From: Oxalobacter paraformigenes
GTDB taxonomy: Bacteria; Pseudomonadota; Gammaproteobacteria; Burkholderiales; Burkholderiaceae_D
Assembly (NCBI RefSeq): GCF_000158475.2
Contig: NZ_KI392031.1
Span: forward strand, 931,786-995,785
Direction: 5' to 3'
DNA: 64,000 nucleotides
Under the pieces are notes generated by a model. It saw nothing but the letters and a program-made list of their open reading frames with translations, made no database searches and had not been told where the DNA came from. The translations under genes and the position numbers were made by a program. Each line of letters starts with the position of its first letter. The stretch's first letter is position 1. Shown one piece after another: positions 27,765 through 35,986 of the stretch.

Positions 27765-29096
27765 ATGCAAAACATACTGGAAACCCTCGTCCTGAACGAT
27801 TACGAAACGATTTTCTCCATCGATATCCGGACGCAGCATTACAGCAAAAGCCTGTCGAAACCGGGCGCCGTCCTGAACGTTCCGGAAATCGGCACCTTTT
27901 CCGAAGCCAGACGCATGCTGCTTGACCGGATCGTTTCCGAAGACAGGGAACGCTTCCTGCGGGAATCGGATGTGGAGCGGGTGGTGGAGAAAGTCGCCGG
28001 GCGCGGCCAGCACATCGTCCGGTACAAAATGCTGGACAACCGCCACACCTTGCGCTATCGCCGCCTGAGCTTCATCTTCACCGAAGACAGGCAGGGCCTG
28101 ATCGGGGCCGTTTACGACGAAACAGAGGAAATGCTCGAAAAACGCAACGCGGAACGCGACTTGCGGCTGAAAAACGAAGGAATCCGTTTCATCGTCCGCC
28201 ACATGTGCGAAAACTTCCTTGTCATCGATCCGGAAACCGACGACATGACCATCTATGTGAACGATCTCGAAACCATGCATCCGCAGAAAACCTATGCTGA
28301 ACAGCTCAGGTGGTTTGCCGAAAACATCGTCGTGCCCGAAGAACGCGAAAGTTACCTGCGCTATTTCGAACTCGATTCCCTGATGCAGAAAATCCGGGAT
28401 CACGGCGGCATTTGCCGCACGCCCTGCACAGTCGAACTCCCTGACGGACGGCACGATTACATCATCACCTGCACGCTGATCAGGGATCCGGTCGATCCGG
28501 ACAAGCATTCCTATCTGTTTTCCAGCGCGCAGGACATTACCGAACTGAAAAAAGCGGTTGAGGCCAACCAGAAACTGCTGCAAAGCAGCCTGTACGACGA
28601 TCTGACGAAACTGCTGAACCGCGCGGCGACCGAGCGGAAAATCCGTGAACATCTCCACGGCGGCCAGGCCACGATGCCCAATACGTTTTTACTGATGGAC
28701 ATCGACTATTTCAAAACCTTCAACGACCGGTATGGCCACATCACCGGCGATGCTGTGCTGAAACACATGGGTGACGCCATGCGCGGGGCATTCCGAACGA
28801 CCGACATCCTCTGCCGCTGGGGAGGGGATGAATTCGTCGTTTTCCTTCCCGGATTCAGCGACCTGGAAACCATCCGGACAAGGCTTGCCACACTTCAGGA
28901 AAAGATGAAAGCGTTTAAAAACGGCAATGTTCCCCTGCCGATCACGCTTAGCATCGGCGGTGTCGTCGCGCCGGGCAACGTCACCTTAAACACCCTGTTT
29001 ACGCAGGCGGACGAAGCGCTTTACACCGTCAAGAACCGGGGCAGAAACGGCATTGCCCTCACAAAGTATCAACCCGAAACCGAAGCGTTTCCCTGA
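27765..29096 (+). CDS. diguanylate cyclase, second of a tandem pair
   Basis: A 443-residue paralogue of the preceding gene with the same plan: N-terminal LETLVLNDYETIFSIDIRT, two PAS-like segments, then GGDEF at 353-357 and I-site RTTD at 344-347. Both enzymes look active and feedback-inhibited. They differ most in the second PAS-like segment (150-235), so they may respond to different signals. A 160-base gap separates them. The 3' end overlaps by 28 bases with the convergent EAL gene. Confidence 0.92.
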   Translation: MQNILETLVLNDYETIFSIDIRTQHYSKSLSKPGAVLNVPEIGTFSEARRMLLDRIVSEDRERFLRESDVERVVEKVAGRGQHIVRYKMLDNRHTLRYRRLSFIFTEDRQGLIGAVYDETEEMLEKRNAERDLRLKNEGIRFIVRHMCENFLVIDPETDDMTIYVNDLETMHPQKTYAEQLRWFAENIVVPEERESYLRYFELDSLMQKIRDHGGICRTPCTVELPDGRHDYIITCTLIRDPVDPDKHSYLFSSAQDITELKKAVEANQKLLQSSLYDDLTKLLNRAATERKIREHLHGGQATMPNTFLLMDIDYFKTFNDRYGHITGDAVLKHMGDAMRGAFRTTDILCRWGGDEFVVFLPGFSDLETIRTRLATLQEKMKAFKNGNVPLPITLSIGGVVAPGNVTLNTLFTQADEALYTVKNRGRNGIALTKYQPETEAFP

Positions 29097-31066
29097 TTCC
29101 GCAAGCACTTCTCACGGAGAAGGAAATCGTCCAGATCGTTCTCCGGCAGTGGTCTGGAAAAATAGTAACCCTGCATGGCGGCGAAACCGAGCTGCCGCAA
29201 GGCATTCATCTGCGCCGCCGTTTCCACTCCCTCCGCGATCAGTTCATAACGAAGACCGCGGGCGATATTGGCCACGTTTTTCACCAGCAGAGCATGCACG
29301 TCCGATTCCTGCATACTGTCGGTAAACGACTTGTCCAGCTTGATGCTGGAAATGGGAAGCGCGGCAACATAGTTCAGGCTGGAATACCCTGTCCCGAAAT
29401 CGTCGAGTGAAAAACGGACGCCCCTGTCGATAAAGCGGTTCATGACCGACATCATGTATTCAAACGACTGGATCATGATGCTTTCCGTCACTTCAATGAC
29501 GATCTGCGAAGGATCGATTCCATAGCGATCGACAATGCCCATGAAACGGTTGAAAAAGCCGTCTCCGGAAAACTGGACAGTCGAGACATTGATGTGAACG
29601 GCAAGCGGCCTGAAACCCTTGTCGCGCCATCCGGCCAGTTTGGCGCAAACCCGTTTTAACACATAAAGCCCCAGTTCGTGAATCAGCCCCTGTTCCTCGG
29701 CAATCGGAATGAATTCGTCCGGCGCTATCCAGCCGAGCCGTCTGTCGTGCAGGCGCAAAAGCGCTTCCGCCTTGGCGTAATCGTCGTCGCTTACGGTATA
29801 AATCGGCTGATAAAAGACCTGGAAGGCCCCGTTCTCAAGAGCTTGCCGGATAACGCTCGTCAAAAGAGAACGCCTTTCCATCATTTTCCGGTCTTCTTCG
29901 CCGAAAAGCAGGCGTTTGCCCTGTTTTCCGTCCCGGCTGTTCTTCAGGCGGTATTCCGCGTTGATCAGCAACGCTTCCGGACTGGCGGCAAAATCGGGAA
30001 ACCCGACAAAAACGGCATCAACGGGAAAATGAAAATTTTTCTCCCCCGACGAAAGGCGGCGATAAACACGGTTCCAGACCGCATCCAGCATGGCGCAGCC
30101 GGCTTCATAGGTGGCGGCAATCAGGGCGAACTTGCACCCGCCCACGCGATAGACCTTTTCACCCGGAACGATGGCCAGAAAACTCTCGGCGAACGCTTTC
30201 AGAATCCGGTCGCCGCGCTCCCGTCCGAAAAGCATGTTGATGTTATTGAAATTGCCGAGGCTGACCAGACCGACCTGACAGCTTTGCCCTGTTTCAGCCA
30301 TACCGTCCATGTCGCGGTGAAAAGCCGCCCGATTGCCGATATCCAGTTGCCGGTCCCGGTAAGCCAGCGTCTTCAGTTTCCGCTCATACTCGATACGGTG
30401 CGTGATATCGTACCCGGTAAAAATGGCGAGATCTTCTTCCCCCGGCGTTTTCAGAAGCATCGCGCCGACATGCAGAAGACGGCCCAGTTTGCCGTTATAG
30501 ATTTCCGCTTCATGGCTTCTTGCCGTCCCCAGATCGGAAAGAGGGCAATCATGGCAGGGACAATCGCTGTCCCAGAGCACTTCGTGGCACTTTGCGCCGT
30601 CGCCCGTTTCGGGAAGCATATTCCGCAAGGTGCGGTTCATGAAACGGATATCGTGGGTTTTGCGATCGACGATGTAGGCCAGCGTGTGAAAGCTGTCCAG
30701 CATTTCCTGGGCTATCTGGAGACTGGATTTCAATCCGGTGACATCCGTGCCGATGCAGACACAGCACTCGCGGCCATCCATCACTGCATACTGATAGTGA
30801 ATCTTGAACCAGCGGCGCAGGCTGTCGAACCGGACCGGAAGACTGGCGGAGGCACGGGACGATTTCACCTCGCCAAGCGGACAGGCCGCGCAGGGCGCCT
30901 CATAACCGAAAAAGGCGCGGTAGCAATAATCGCCTTTTTCCGTACCCGGAAACATCTTCGACGTGCCCCTGTTTAGCCACTCTACCCGACGCGTTTCGAA
31001 ATCAATCACGCATGAAAAGGCGGTGCTGTTTTCGATAATGAATTCTTCAACGGAGGACATGTTCAT
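29069..31066 (-). CDS. cyclic di-GMP phosphodiesterase (PAS-PAS-degenerate GGDEF-EAL)
   Basis: Breaks down cyclic di-GMP. The 665-residue protein has two PAS-like segments, each with a cysteine motif (CYRAFFGYEAPCAACPL at 48-63, CHEVLWDSDCPCHDCPL at 160-176) that could hold metal or sense redox. A GGDEF domain follows whose signature is degenerate, GGCKF at 309-313. The EAL domain has an intact active site: EAL at 434-436, the NVS, EVTES and DDFGTGYSSL motifs, and AEGVET. So it should hydrolyse c-di-GMP, with the GGDEF part acting at most as a nucleotide sensor. The frame is open from 31123; MNMSS at 31066 or 31060 is preferred, though no strong ribosome binding site is seen. Confidence 0.9.
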   Translation of the reverse strand: MNMSSVEEFIIENSTAFSCVIDFETRRVEWLNRGTSKMFPGTEKGDYCYRAFFGYEAPCAACPLGEVKSSRASASLPVRFDSLRRWFKIHYQYAVMDGRECCVCIGTDVTGLKSSLQIAQEMLDSFHTLAYIVDRKTHDIRFMNRTLRNMLPETGDGAKCHEVLWDSDCPCHDCPLSDLGTARSHEAEIYNGKLGRLLHVGAMLLKTPGEEDLAIFTGYDITHRIEYERKLKTLAYRDRQLDIGNRAAFHRDMDGMAETGQSCQVGLVSLGNFNNINMLFGRERGDRILKAFAESFLAIVPGEKVYRVGGCKFALIAATYEAGCAMLDAVWNRVYRRLSSGEKNFHFPVDAVFVGFPDFAASPEALLINAEYRLKNSRDGKQGKRLLFGEEDRKMMERRSLLTSVIRQALENGAFQVFYQPIYTVSDDDYAKAEALLRLHDRRLGWIAPDEFIPIAEEQGLIHELGLYVLKRVCAKLAGWRDKGFRPLAVHINVSTVQFSGDGFFNRFMGIVDRYGIDPSQIVIEVTESIMIQSFEYMMSVMNRFIDRGVRFSLDDFGTGYSSLNYVAALPISSIKLDKSFTDSMQESDVHALLVKNVANIARGLRYELIAEGVETAAQMNALRQLGFAAMQGYYFSRPLPENDLDDFLLREKCLRNQGNASVSG

Positions 31067-31346
31067 CGGTCGGCATCGGATCGGCAGGACAGGAAAACCT
31101 GTATTTCCTGTAGGAAACACCATTCACTTTACCATAAAAACACGCCGGTTTTTTCCCGTTTTCCCTCTTGTTGCCCGTTTTTCTTCCCGCTTTTCTGCCA
31201 GGTGACGCGATAACAACGCAAAAACACCCTGTCAGGCAAACGCGTTACAATGCGCTTTTCTTTTACCGTTTTTCCCGCCTGATTTGCACCGGCACACGCC
31301 GTCAACGCAGGACGCCTGCCTGTGCGGGAAAGGCACAAAACACGCT

Positions 31347-32114
31347 ATGCTCGTTTTTCTGACCATGCTGGCGATGGGCGCGCTGATCGGTTTCGTCGGC
31401 GCAGGCGGAGCGGGAGTCGTCATCGCCGTCCTGACACTGGTTTTCAACGTCCCGATCCACACGGCCGTCGGCACCTCGCTGGCCGCCATGATCTTCACGA
31501 CCGTTTCCGGCGCCTTCAGCCATTTCCGGGAAGGCAACCTGAACGTGAAAGTCGGCGCGGCCGTCGGAATCGCCGGCGCGGCAGGCGCCTTTCTCGGTTC
31601 GAAAATCTCGACGCTTTTTCCGGCCGCTGAACTGAAATACTGCACCGCCTCCATGCTGATCGCCTCCGCCGTGCTCGTCTATACCCGGCTTAGCTATCCG
31701 AACCTGCCGCTTTTCCACACGAAAGAAGGACAGAAACCCGTCACCGAAGGCGCCCGGTTCTGGATACTGGCCGTACTGGCCGGAATCGGCAACGGGCTTT
31801 TGTCGGGAACCTTCGGTTTCGGGGCCGCGCAATTCATCCAGCTGTCCCTGCTGATTTTCTTTGCCATGCCGCTTTTCCAGTCTGTTGGCACCACCATGCT
31901 CATCATCCTGCCGATCGCGGCATTCGGCGGGTTCGGGTATCTCCTCTCAGGTTATCTGGACTTCATGCTGTTCATCCAGGTCTTGCTGGGCCTGATGATC
32001 GGCGCCTACACCGGCGCGAAATTCACGCGGCTCGCCCCGCGCTGGTTCCTCAAATGGATGATGGTTCTGTTGCCGGGCGTGGCAGGCGTCCTGATGATCG
32101 TGGTCAAACGCTGA
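31347..32114 (+). CDS. TauE/SafE family sulfite/sulfur exporter
   Basis: A 255-residue permease of about eight helices in two halves. Each half starts with a family motif: MGALIGFVGAGGAGVVIAVL and GIGNGLLSGTFGFGAAQFI. GTSLAAMIFTTVSGAFSHFREG is also typical. The family moves sulfite, sulfoacetate or related anions. An upstream extension to 31284 is possible, but ATG 31347 begins at the first helix. It is on its own, so the substrate remains open. Confidence 0.88.
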   Translation: MLVFLTMLAMGALIGFVGAGGAGVVIAVLTLVFNVPIHTAVGTSLAAMIFTTVSGAFSHFREGNLNVKVGAAVGIAGAAGAFLGSKISTLFPAAELKYCTASMLIASAVLVYTRLSYPNLPLFHTKEGQKPVTEGARFWILAVLAGIGNGLLSGTFGFGAAQFIQLSLLIFFAMPLFQSVGTTMLIILPIAAFGGFGYLLSGYLDFMLFIQVLLGLMIGAYTGAKFTRLAPRWFLKWMMVLLPGVAGVLMIVVKR

Positions 32115-32409
32115 ACTTCCTTTTCCCCGCGGCAGGCGACCTGTTTCCGGCGCGCCTGTCCGGTTCTGCCGCCAAATGCCTTAAAACCGGCTTTCCCGCC
32201 GTTTCCCCGGCGTCCCGGCAAACGGCCGCGCCAATCGCGCGACCTTGTGAGCAATCACAAAAAGCCGCGTCGCGATTGCGTTAAAAAGATAAGCATCGTT
32301 TTCCCGGAAAATGGCGGGAACGGGGCAAACCCTGCCAGCACGGCAGCCCGTCCGTTTCAGGCCAGGCAACTCTTGCGGGAAACCCATCGATCACGACCGG
32401 ACGACTATC

Positions 32410-33201
32410 ATGACTTTTTCCACACAGTTTTCCCATGCGAAACCGGGCATCCTGAACTTCCTGCACATCGTCATTCTGGCACTGTCCCTGTTCCTGCTGA
32501 TCAGCATCTCTTACGACACATTCAACAACCTCTCTTTCCTGAACCAGCGGCTGTACCTGGACATCCAGTTGTGGATATGCCTGTTTTTCCTGTTTGTTTT
32601 CTTTTTCGAACTTTTCCTGTCGAAACACCGGAAACACTATCTGGCCACCCATTTCCTCTTCCTGCTCGTTTCCATTCCCTACCTGAACATCATTGATTAC
32701 TTCGGCATCACTTTTTCGCCCGAAACCACCTACATGATCCGTTTCATCCCGATGATCCGGGGAGGGTATGCGCTGGCGATCGTCGTGGGCTGGCTGACCT
32801 ACAGCCGGGCGTCGAGCCTGTTCATTTCCTACGTCACCATGCTGGCTGCCACCGTCTATTTCGCCAGCATGATCTTTTTCGTCCTCGAACACAAAGTCAA
32901 CCCGATGGTCACCGGTTATCCCGCCGCGCTCTGGTGGGCCACCATGGACGTGACCACCGTCGGCTCCAATATCTATGCCGCGACCCCGGTCGGCAAAATC
33001 ATGTCCGTCCTTCTGGCGGCGCTGGGCATGATGCTCTTTCCGATTTTCACGGTCTATATCACCAATCTTGTCCAGAACGCCAACCGGGAACGCCAGAAAT
33101 ACTATAGCCAGCTGGACGGAACGGCGCAGCCCGTCGGAAAAACCGTCACAACCGGCGTCACGCCCGCTGAAAAGCCGGAGAATGCCGGTTCGCGCTCCTA
33201 G
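32410..33201 (+). CDS. potassium-channel-like membrane protein with atypical filter
   Basis: A 263-residue protein with a helix pair, further hydrophobic segments and a C-terminal pore module, as in 6-TM voltage-gated-like channels. The pore loop reads AALWWATMDVTTVGSNIYAA and is followed by an inner helix (IMSVLLAALGMMLFPIFTVY). Canonical K+ channels have TVGYG or TVGFG; this has TVGSN, so selectivity is uncertain. A basic arginine pair at the fourth segment (IRFIPMIRGGYALA) hints at a reduced voltage sensor. The last 30 residues are a short charged tail. ATG 32410 is chosen over the open frame upstream to 32311. Confidence 0.75.
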   Translation: MTFSTQFSHAKPGILNFLHIVILALSLFLLISISYDTFNNLSFLNQRLYLDIQLWICLFFLFVFFFELFLSKHRKHYLATHFLFLLVSIPYLNIIDYFGITFSPETTYMIRFIPMIRGGYALAIVVGWLTYSRASSLFISYVTMLAATVYFASMIFFVLEHKVNPMVTGYPAALWWATMDVTTVGSNIYAATPVGKIMSVLLAALGMMLFPIFTVYITNLVQNANRERQKYYSQLDGTAQPVGKTVTTGVTPAEKPENAGSRS

Positions 33202-33729
33202 CGGCAACAGGCGGGAAAACCGGGGCAAACCGCGCTCGCGCCGCCCTGAAAAACCTTCTGGAAAAAGCCGGCTCAAAGGCCTCTTCCGGACATGGCCCGA
33301 AGCGGCGACCTGGCCACATGTTCATCTGGCAGACCGTCCGGCAAGCCTGCCATGCCGTCCGGTCCGCCCGGACGGGAAAACGGCAAGCCATGCGGCAGGG
33401 AAAACACGGTTTCCGCCACGCTTAAAGAGTAGGCTGAAAAACGGATCATGCAAGGACCGTCAGGCATACCGCAAGGGGAAAAAGCGGTTTCCTTCTCCCT
33501 GCAAACCCGTCAAGCTGAAAGCGTCCCTTCCTTCCCGGCCGGAAAAAACGTCCGGAACGTCCCGGCCGGATACCGGACAGAACCTCCAGGGCAACCCCTG
33601 CCTGTCATGGAGGAGCGGGCAAGCGCACCGTTTTGGCGAACACCCCCGGAAACGCCGGAAACAAGCGGACAAGGCCTGCGGGAACACGCCTTTTCCATTC
33701 AGGACAGTAGCCGGAAAACCCGGCCGGCC
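33202..33729. other. intergenic stretch without recognised gene
   Basis: About 530 bases between two convergent genes. Frames on both strands lack family resemblance. A terminator could be expected here, but I found no convincing hairpin with a T run. Confidence 0.45.
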
Positions 33730-34170
33730 TCACTCTTTTTTCGCCTGTCCGTCTTTCAGGATGTCGCGGATTTCGGTCAGCAACTGGACATTGGCCGGCG
33801 GAGGGGGTGGAGGAGCCGCTTTCTCTTCTTCGGCTTTTTTGAACGAGAGCTTGCTGATGACTTTGACGAGTACGAAAATCGAAAACGCGATAATGACGAA
33901 ATCGACCGTTACCTGAATGAAATTGCCGTAATTGACCGACACTTCCGGTGAAACCACCTTACCGCCTTCCACCACAGCCGATTTGATGACGAACTTCAAT
34001 TCGTTGAAATGAATGCCGCCGATCAAAAGCCCCAGCACCGGCATCAGGATATCGGAAACCAGAGACGAGACGATCTTGCCGAATGCGCCGCCGATAATGA
34101 TACCGACAGCCATATCGACCACATTCCCCCGCAGGGCAAACGCCTTGAATTCTTCCAGAGTTTTTTTCAT
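33730..34170 (-). CDS. mscL: large-conductance mechanosensitive channel MscL
   Basis: Pentameric inner-membrane pore that opens under membrane tension to save cells from osmotic downshock. The 146-residue protein has the N-terminal amphipathic helix [19 protein letters not shown]. Helix 1 follows as [25 protein letters not shown], with the pore-gate Gly/Ala pattern. Helix 2 is [22 protein letters not shown]. The tail [19 protein letters not shown], rich in proline, leads into the C-terminal helix TEIRDIL. All regions are of normal length. Confidence 0.97.
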   Translation of the reverse strand: MKKTLEEFKAFALRGNVVDMAVGIIIGGAFGKIVSSLVSDILMPVLGLLIGGIHFNELKFVIKSAVVEGGKVVSPEVSVNYGNFIQVTVDFVIIAFSIFVLVKVISKLSFKKAEEEKAAPPPPPPANVQLLTEIRDILKDGQAKKE

Positions 34171-34488
34171 GAAAGCGACCTGTTGACAAGATTGATCCGA
34201 AAGCGACTCTCCGCGCCCATGCGGGGCAGGGGGCGAGCCGCTCGTTCAGCGACAAACGGCCACTTTGCCGCCACCCCTCCCGAAACGGGAAAAGCCGTGA
34301 CGGCCCATGCCCTTGTCAAACCCTTATTTTAGCGGCAGAACAGCCTGCAAGCCGAACAATCGTCAAATCCTGGCGCGGATAAACAACAGAAAACCGGCAA
34401 ACCCCTTGAAAAAGGGCATGGACAACATTATATTTTTATATATAATATAAAAATATATAATTTAAACCGGCGATACAGGAGAAAATGC
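34171..34488. other. divergent intergenic region between mscL and the sulfur operon
   Basis: About 320 bases serving two divergent genes. The left part is ordinary; the right 60 bases are extremely AT-rich and hold the operator annotated separately. Confidence 0.5.
34429..34457 (+). promoter_or_regulatory. AT-rich operator of the BigR-type repressor
   Basis: TATATTTTTATAT (34429-34441) and ATATAAAAATATA (34445-34457) form a perfect 13-bp inverted repeat with a 3-base centre, about 30 bases before the regulator's ATG. It probably overlaps the -10 box. BigR/YgaV regulators are known to bind AT-rich palindromes at their own promoters, so autoregulation is likely. Confidence 0.65.
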
Positions 34489-34815
34489 ATGTCCGTCAAC
34501 GCTTCACAATGGGATCAACTCAATGCCTCTGCTGCAAAAGCGGTCGATCTCATCAAGAAACTGGGCAATCCGGACCGGCTCAAGCTCTTGTGCCGGCTTT
34601 CGCAGGGCGAATGCCACGTCGGCCAGCTCGAAACAGAATGCGGCATCCGGCAACCGACCCTGTCGCAACAACTGGGCATCTTGAGAAGAGGAGGGCTGAT
34701 TGCGGGGAGAAAAGAGGGAAAACAGATTTTCTACCGTTTAAACGACGGGCCGGTCATGGAAATCATGACCATCCTGCACCGCCACTTCTGCAAGGTAGAG
34801 GAGGAGAACCAATGA
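34489..34815 (+). CDS. ArsR-family regulator, BigR/YgaV-like sulfur sensor
   Basis: Dimeric winged-helix repressor of 108 aa. It has the helix GNPDRLKLLCRLSQGECHVGQLE, the recognition helix IRQPTLSQQLGILRRGGLI and the wing RKEGKQIFYRL. Cysteines are at 35, 42, 51 and 101. In BigR, SqrR and YgaV, a pair of cysteines near positions 42 and 101 reacts with persulfide, and the context (two YeeE/YedE genes in the same operon) supports that role. GGAG precedes ATG 34489. Its stop overlaps the start of the next gene in ATGA. Confidence 0.88.
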   Translation: MSVNASQWDQLNASAAKAVDLIKKLGNPDRLKLLCRLSQGECHVGQLETECGIRQPTLSQQLGILRRGGLIAGRKEGKQIFYRLNDGPVMEIMTILHRHFCKVEEENQ

Positions 34816-35249
34816 CGATCGACTGGAGCCAGTTCACCCCCTGGGGATCCCTTGCCGGCGGTATCATGATCGGTCTGGCCGCCTGCCTGCTGATTTTGGC
34901 CGATGGCCGCATCGCCGGCATCAGCGGCATCGTCGCCGGTCTCATGAATCCCCAAAGGAAGGAAAAATTCTGGCGTGCCGCTTTCATCGCCGGCCTGCTG
35001 CTTTCTCCCTGGCTTTACCGCCTTTTCGCGCCGCTGCCCGAAATCAGTTATGGCGGTCATTCATGGGTCTGGCTGCTTCCCGCAGGCCTTCTCGTCGGGT
35101 TCGGCAGCCGCCTCGGTTCGGGGTGCACCAGCGGGCACAGCGTCTGCGGCCTCTCGCGCCTGTCGAAACGTTCGATAGCGGCAACCCTGCTTTTCATCAT
35201 TTTCGGCGCGCTGACGGTTCTGATCGTGCGCCAGGTGACAGGAGCCTGA
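34812..35249 (+). CDS. YeeE/YedE-family sulfur transporter subunit (PmpA-like)
   Basis: A 145-residue membrane protein of about four helices. It contains GSRLGSGCTSGHSVCGLSRLSKRS, the signature with two cysteines that pass thiosulfate or sulfane sulfur through the YeeE/PmpAB channel. It starts at ATG 34812, overlapping the repressor stop, and ends two bases before its partner gene. A longer open frame back to 34485 is only the shadow of the repressor. It probably works with the next protein as a two-part transporter. Confidence 0.88.
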   Translation: MTIDWSQFTPWGSLAGGIMIGLAACLLILADGRIAGISGIVAGLMNPQRKEKFWRAAFIAGLLLSPWLYRLFAPLPEISYGGHSWVWLLPAGLLVGFGSRLGSGCTSGHSVCGLSRLSKRSIAATLLFIIFGALTVLIVRQVTGA

Positions 35250-35250
35250 C

Positions 35251-35676
35251 ATGTTCCATCTCGTTTCCCTCATTTCCGGACTGCTTTTCGGACTGGGCCT
35301 TATCGTTTCCGGCATGGCCAACCCGCAGAAAGTCATTGCCTTTCTGGACTTGACAGGCAACTGGGATCCCTCGCTTGCCTTCGTCATGATCGGCGCGATC
35401 GGCGTGGGGCTGATCGGCTTTACCTGTGCCAGAAAAAAGGGAAAAACCTGGCTGGGCGTTCCGATGCAATGGCCTGGGGCCACCAAAATCGACTGGCGGC
35501 TCGTGACCGGCAGTTCGCTTTTCGGCATCGGCTGGGGACTGGCGGGCGTCTGCCCGGGGCCGGCACTCGTTGCCCTGTCCGCCGGCATAACACCCGTCGT
35601 GATCTTCATCCTTTCCATGCTGGCCGGCATGGGGCTCTACGCCCTGATGAACCGGATCGCCGGAAAAGGATCGTAA
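35251..35676 (+). CDS. YeeE/YedE-family sulfur transporter subunit (PmpB-like)
   Basis: A 141-residue membrane protein. It has SGLLFGLGLIVSGMANPQKVIAFLD and GVCPGPALVALSAG, the second-half motif of the YeeE fold with its single cysteine. With the preceding gene it rebuilds the complete two-domain transporter. It is the last gene of the BigR-type operon, so expression should rise when sulfane sulfur or persulfide inactivates the repressor. The stop lies 4 bases from the end of a leftward gene remnant. Confidence 0.88.
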   Translation: MFHLVSLISGLLFGLGLIVSGMANPQKVIAFLDLTGNWDPSLAFVMIGAIGVGLIGFTCARKKGKTWLGVPMQWPGATKIDWRLVTGSSLFGIGWGLAGVCPGPALVALSAGITPVVIFILSMLAGMGLYALMNRIAGKGS

Positions 35677-35680
35677 AAAG

Positions 35681-35866
35681 GCCTTCCCGGGCCGAATGGA
35701 CATAAAGCGCCAGTTTTCCGTTTTCACAGTCGTACCCGAAATTCATGGGCACGATATCAAGGCCTTCCTCATCCTGCGTCGCGATCCTGACGACCTGGCA
35801 GGCGTCGGGAATGGCGCGCCAGGCTTTTCCGCCGTTTGCCCGCCGGTCTTTCCTTTTCATTTCCAT
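35681..35866 (-). pseudogene. truncated NimA-like pyridoxamine 5'-phosphate oxidase family remnant
   Basis: The leftward frame reads MKRKDRR, then CQVVRIATQDEEGLDIVPMN and FGYDCENGKLALYVHSAREG. This is the N-terminal half of NimA-type flavin-binding proteins, which are normally about 150 aa. The match stops after about 62 residues, and the frame then runs antisense into the PmpB-like gene to a stop at 35606. The C-terminal half is missing, so this is a decayed fragment. A ribosome binding site (GGAG) is still present before ATG 35866. Confidence 0.65.
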
Positions 35867-35986
35867 GCCTTTTCTCCGGTTTCATCCGGCATACCGTGTG
35901 CATGAGCCGGCCCGGAAAGGCAAATGCCGGAAAAAACCGCATGGAAACGGACAGCGGCCAAAAGGGCGGCAAGCGGAGAAGGGAAC

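Noticed and set aside
34485-34811. N-terminal extension of the PmpA-like protein by 109 residues
   Set aside because: This frame is the out-of-frame reading of the regulator gene; the ATGA overlap gives the real start.
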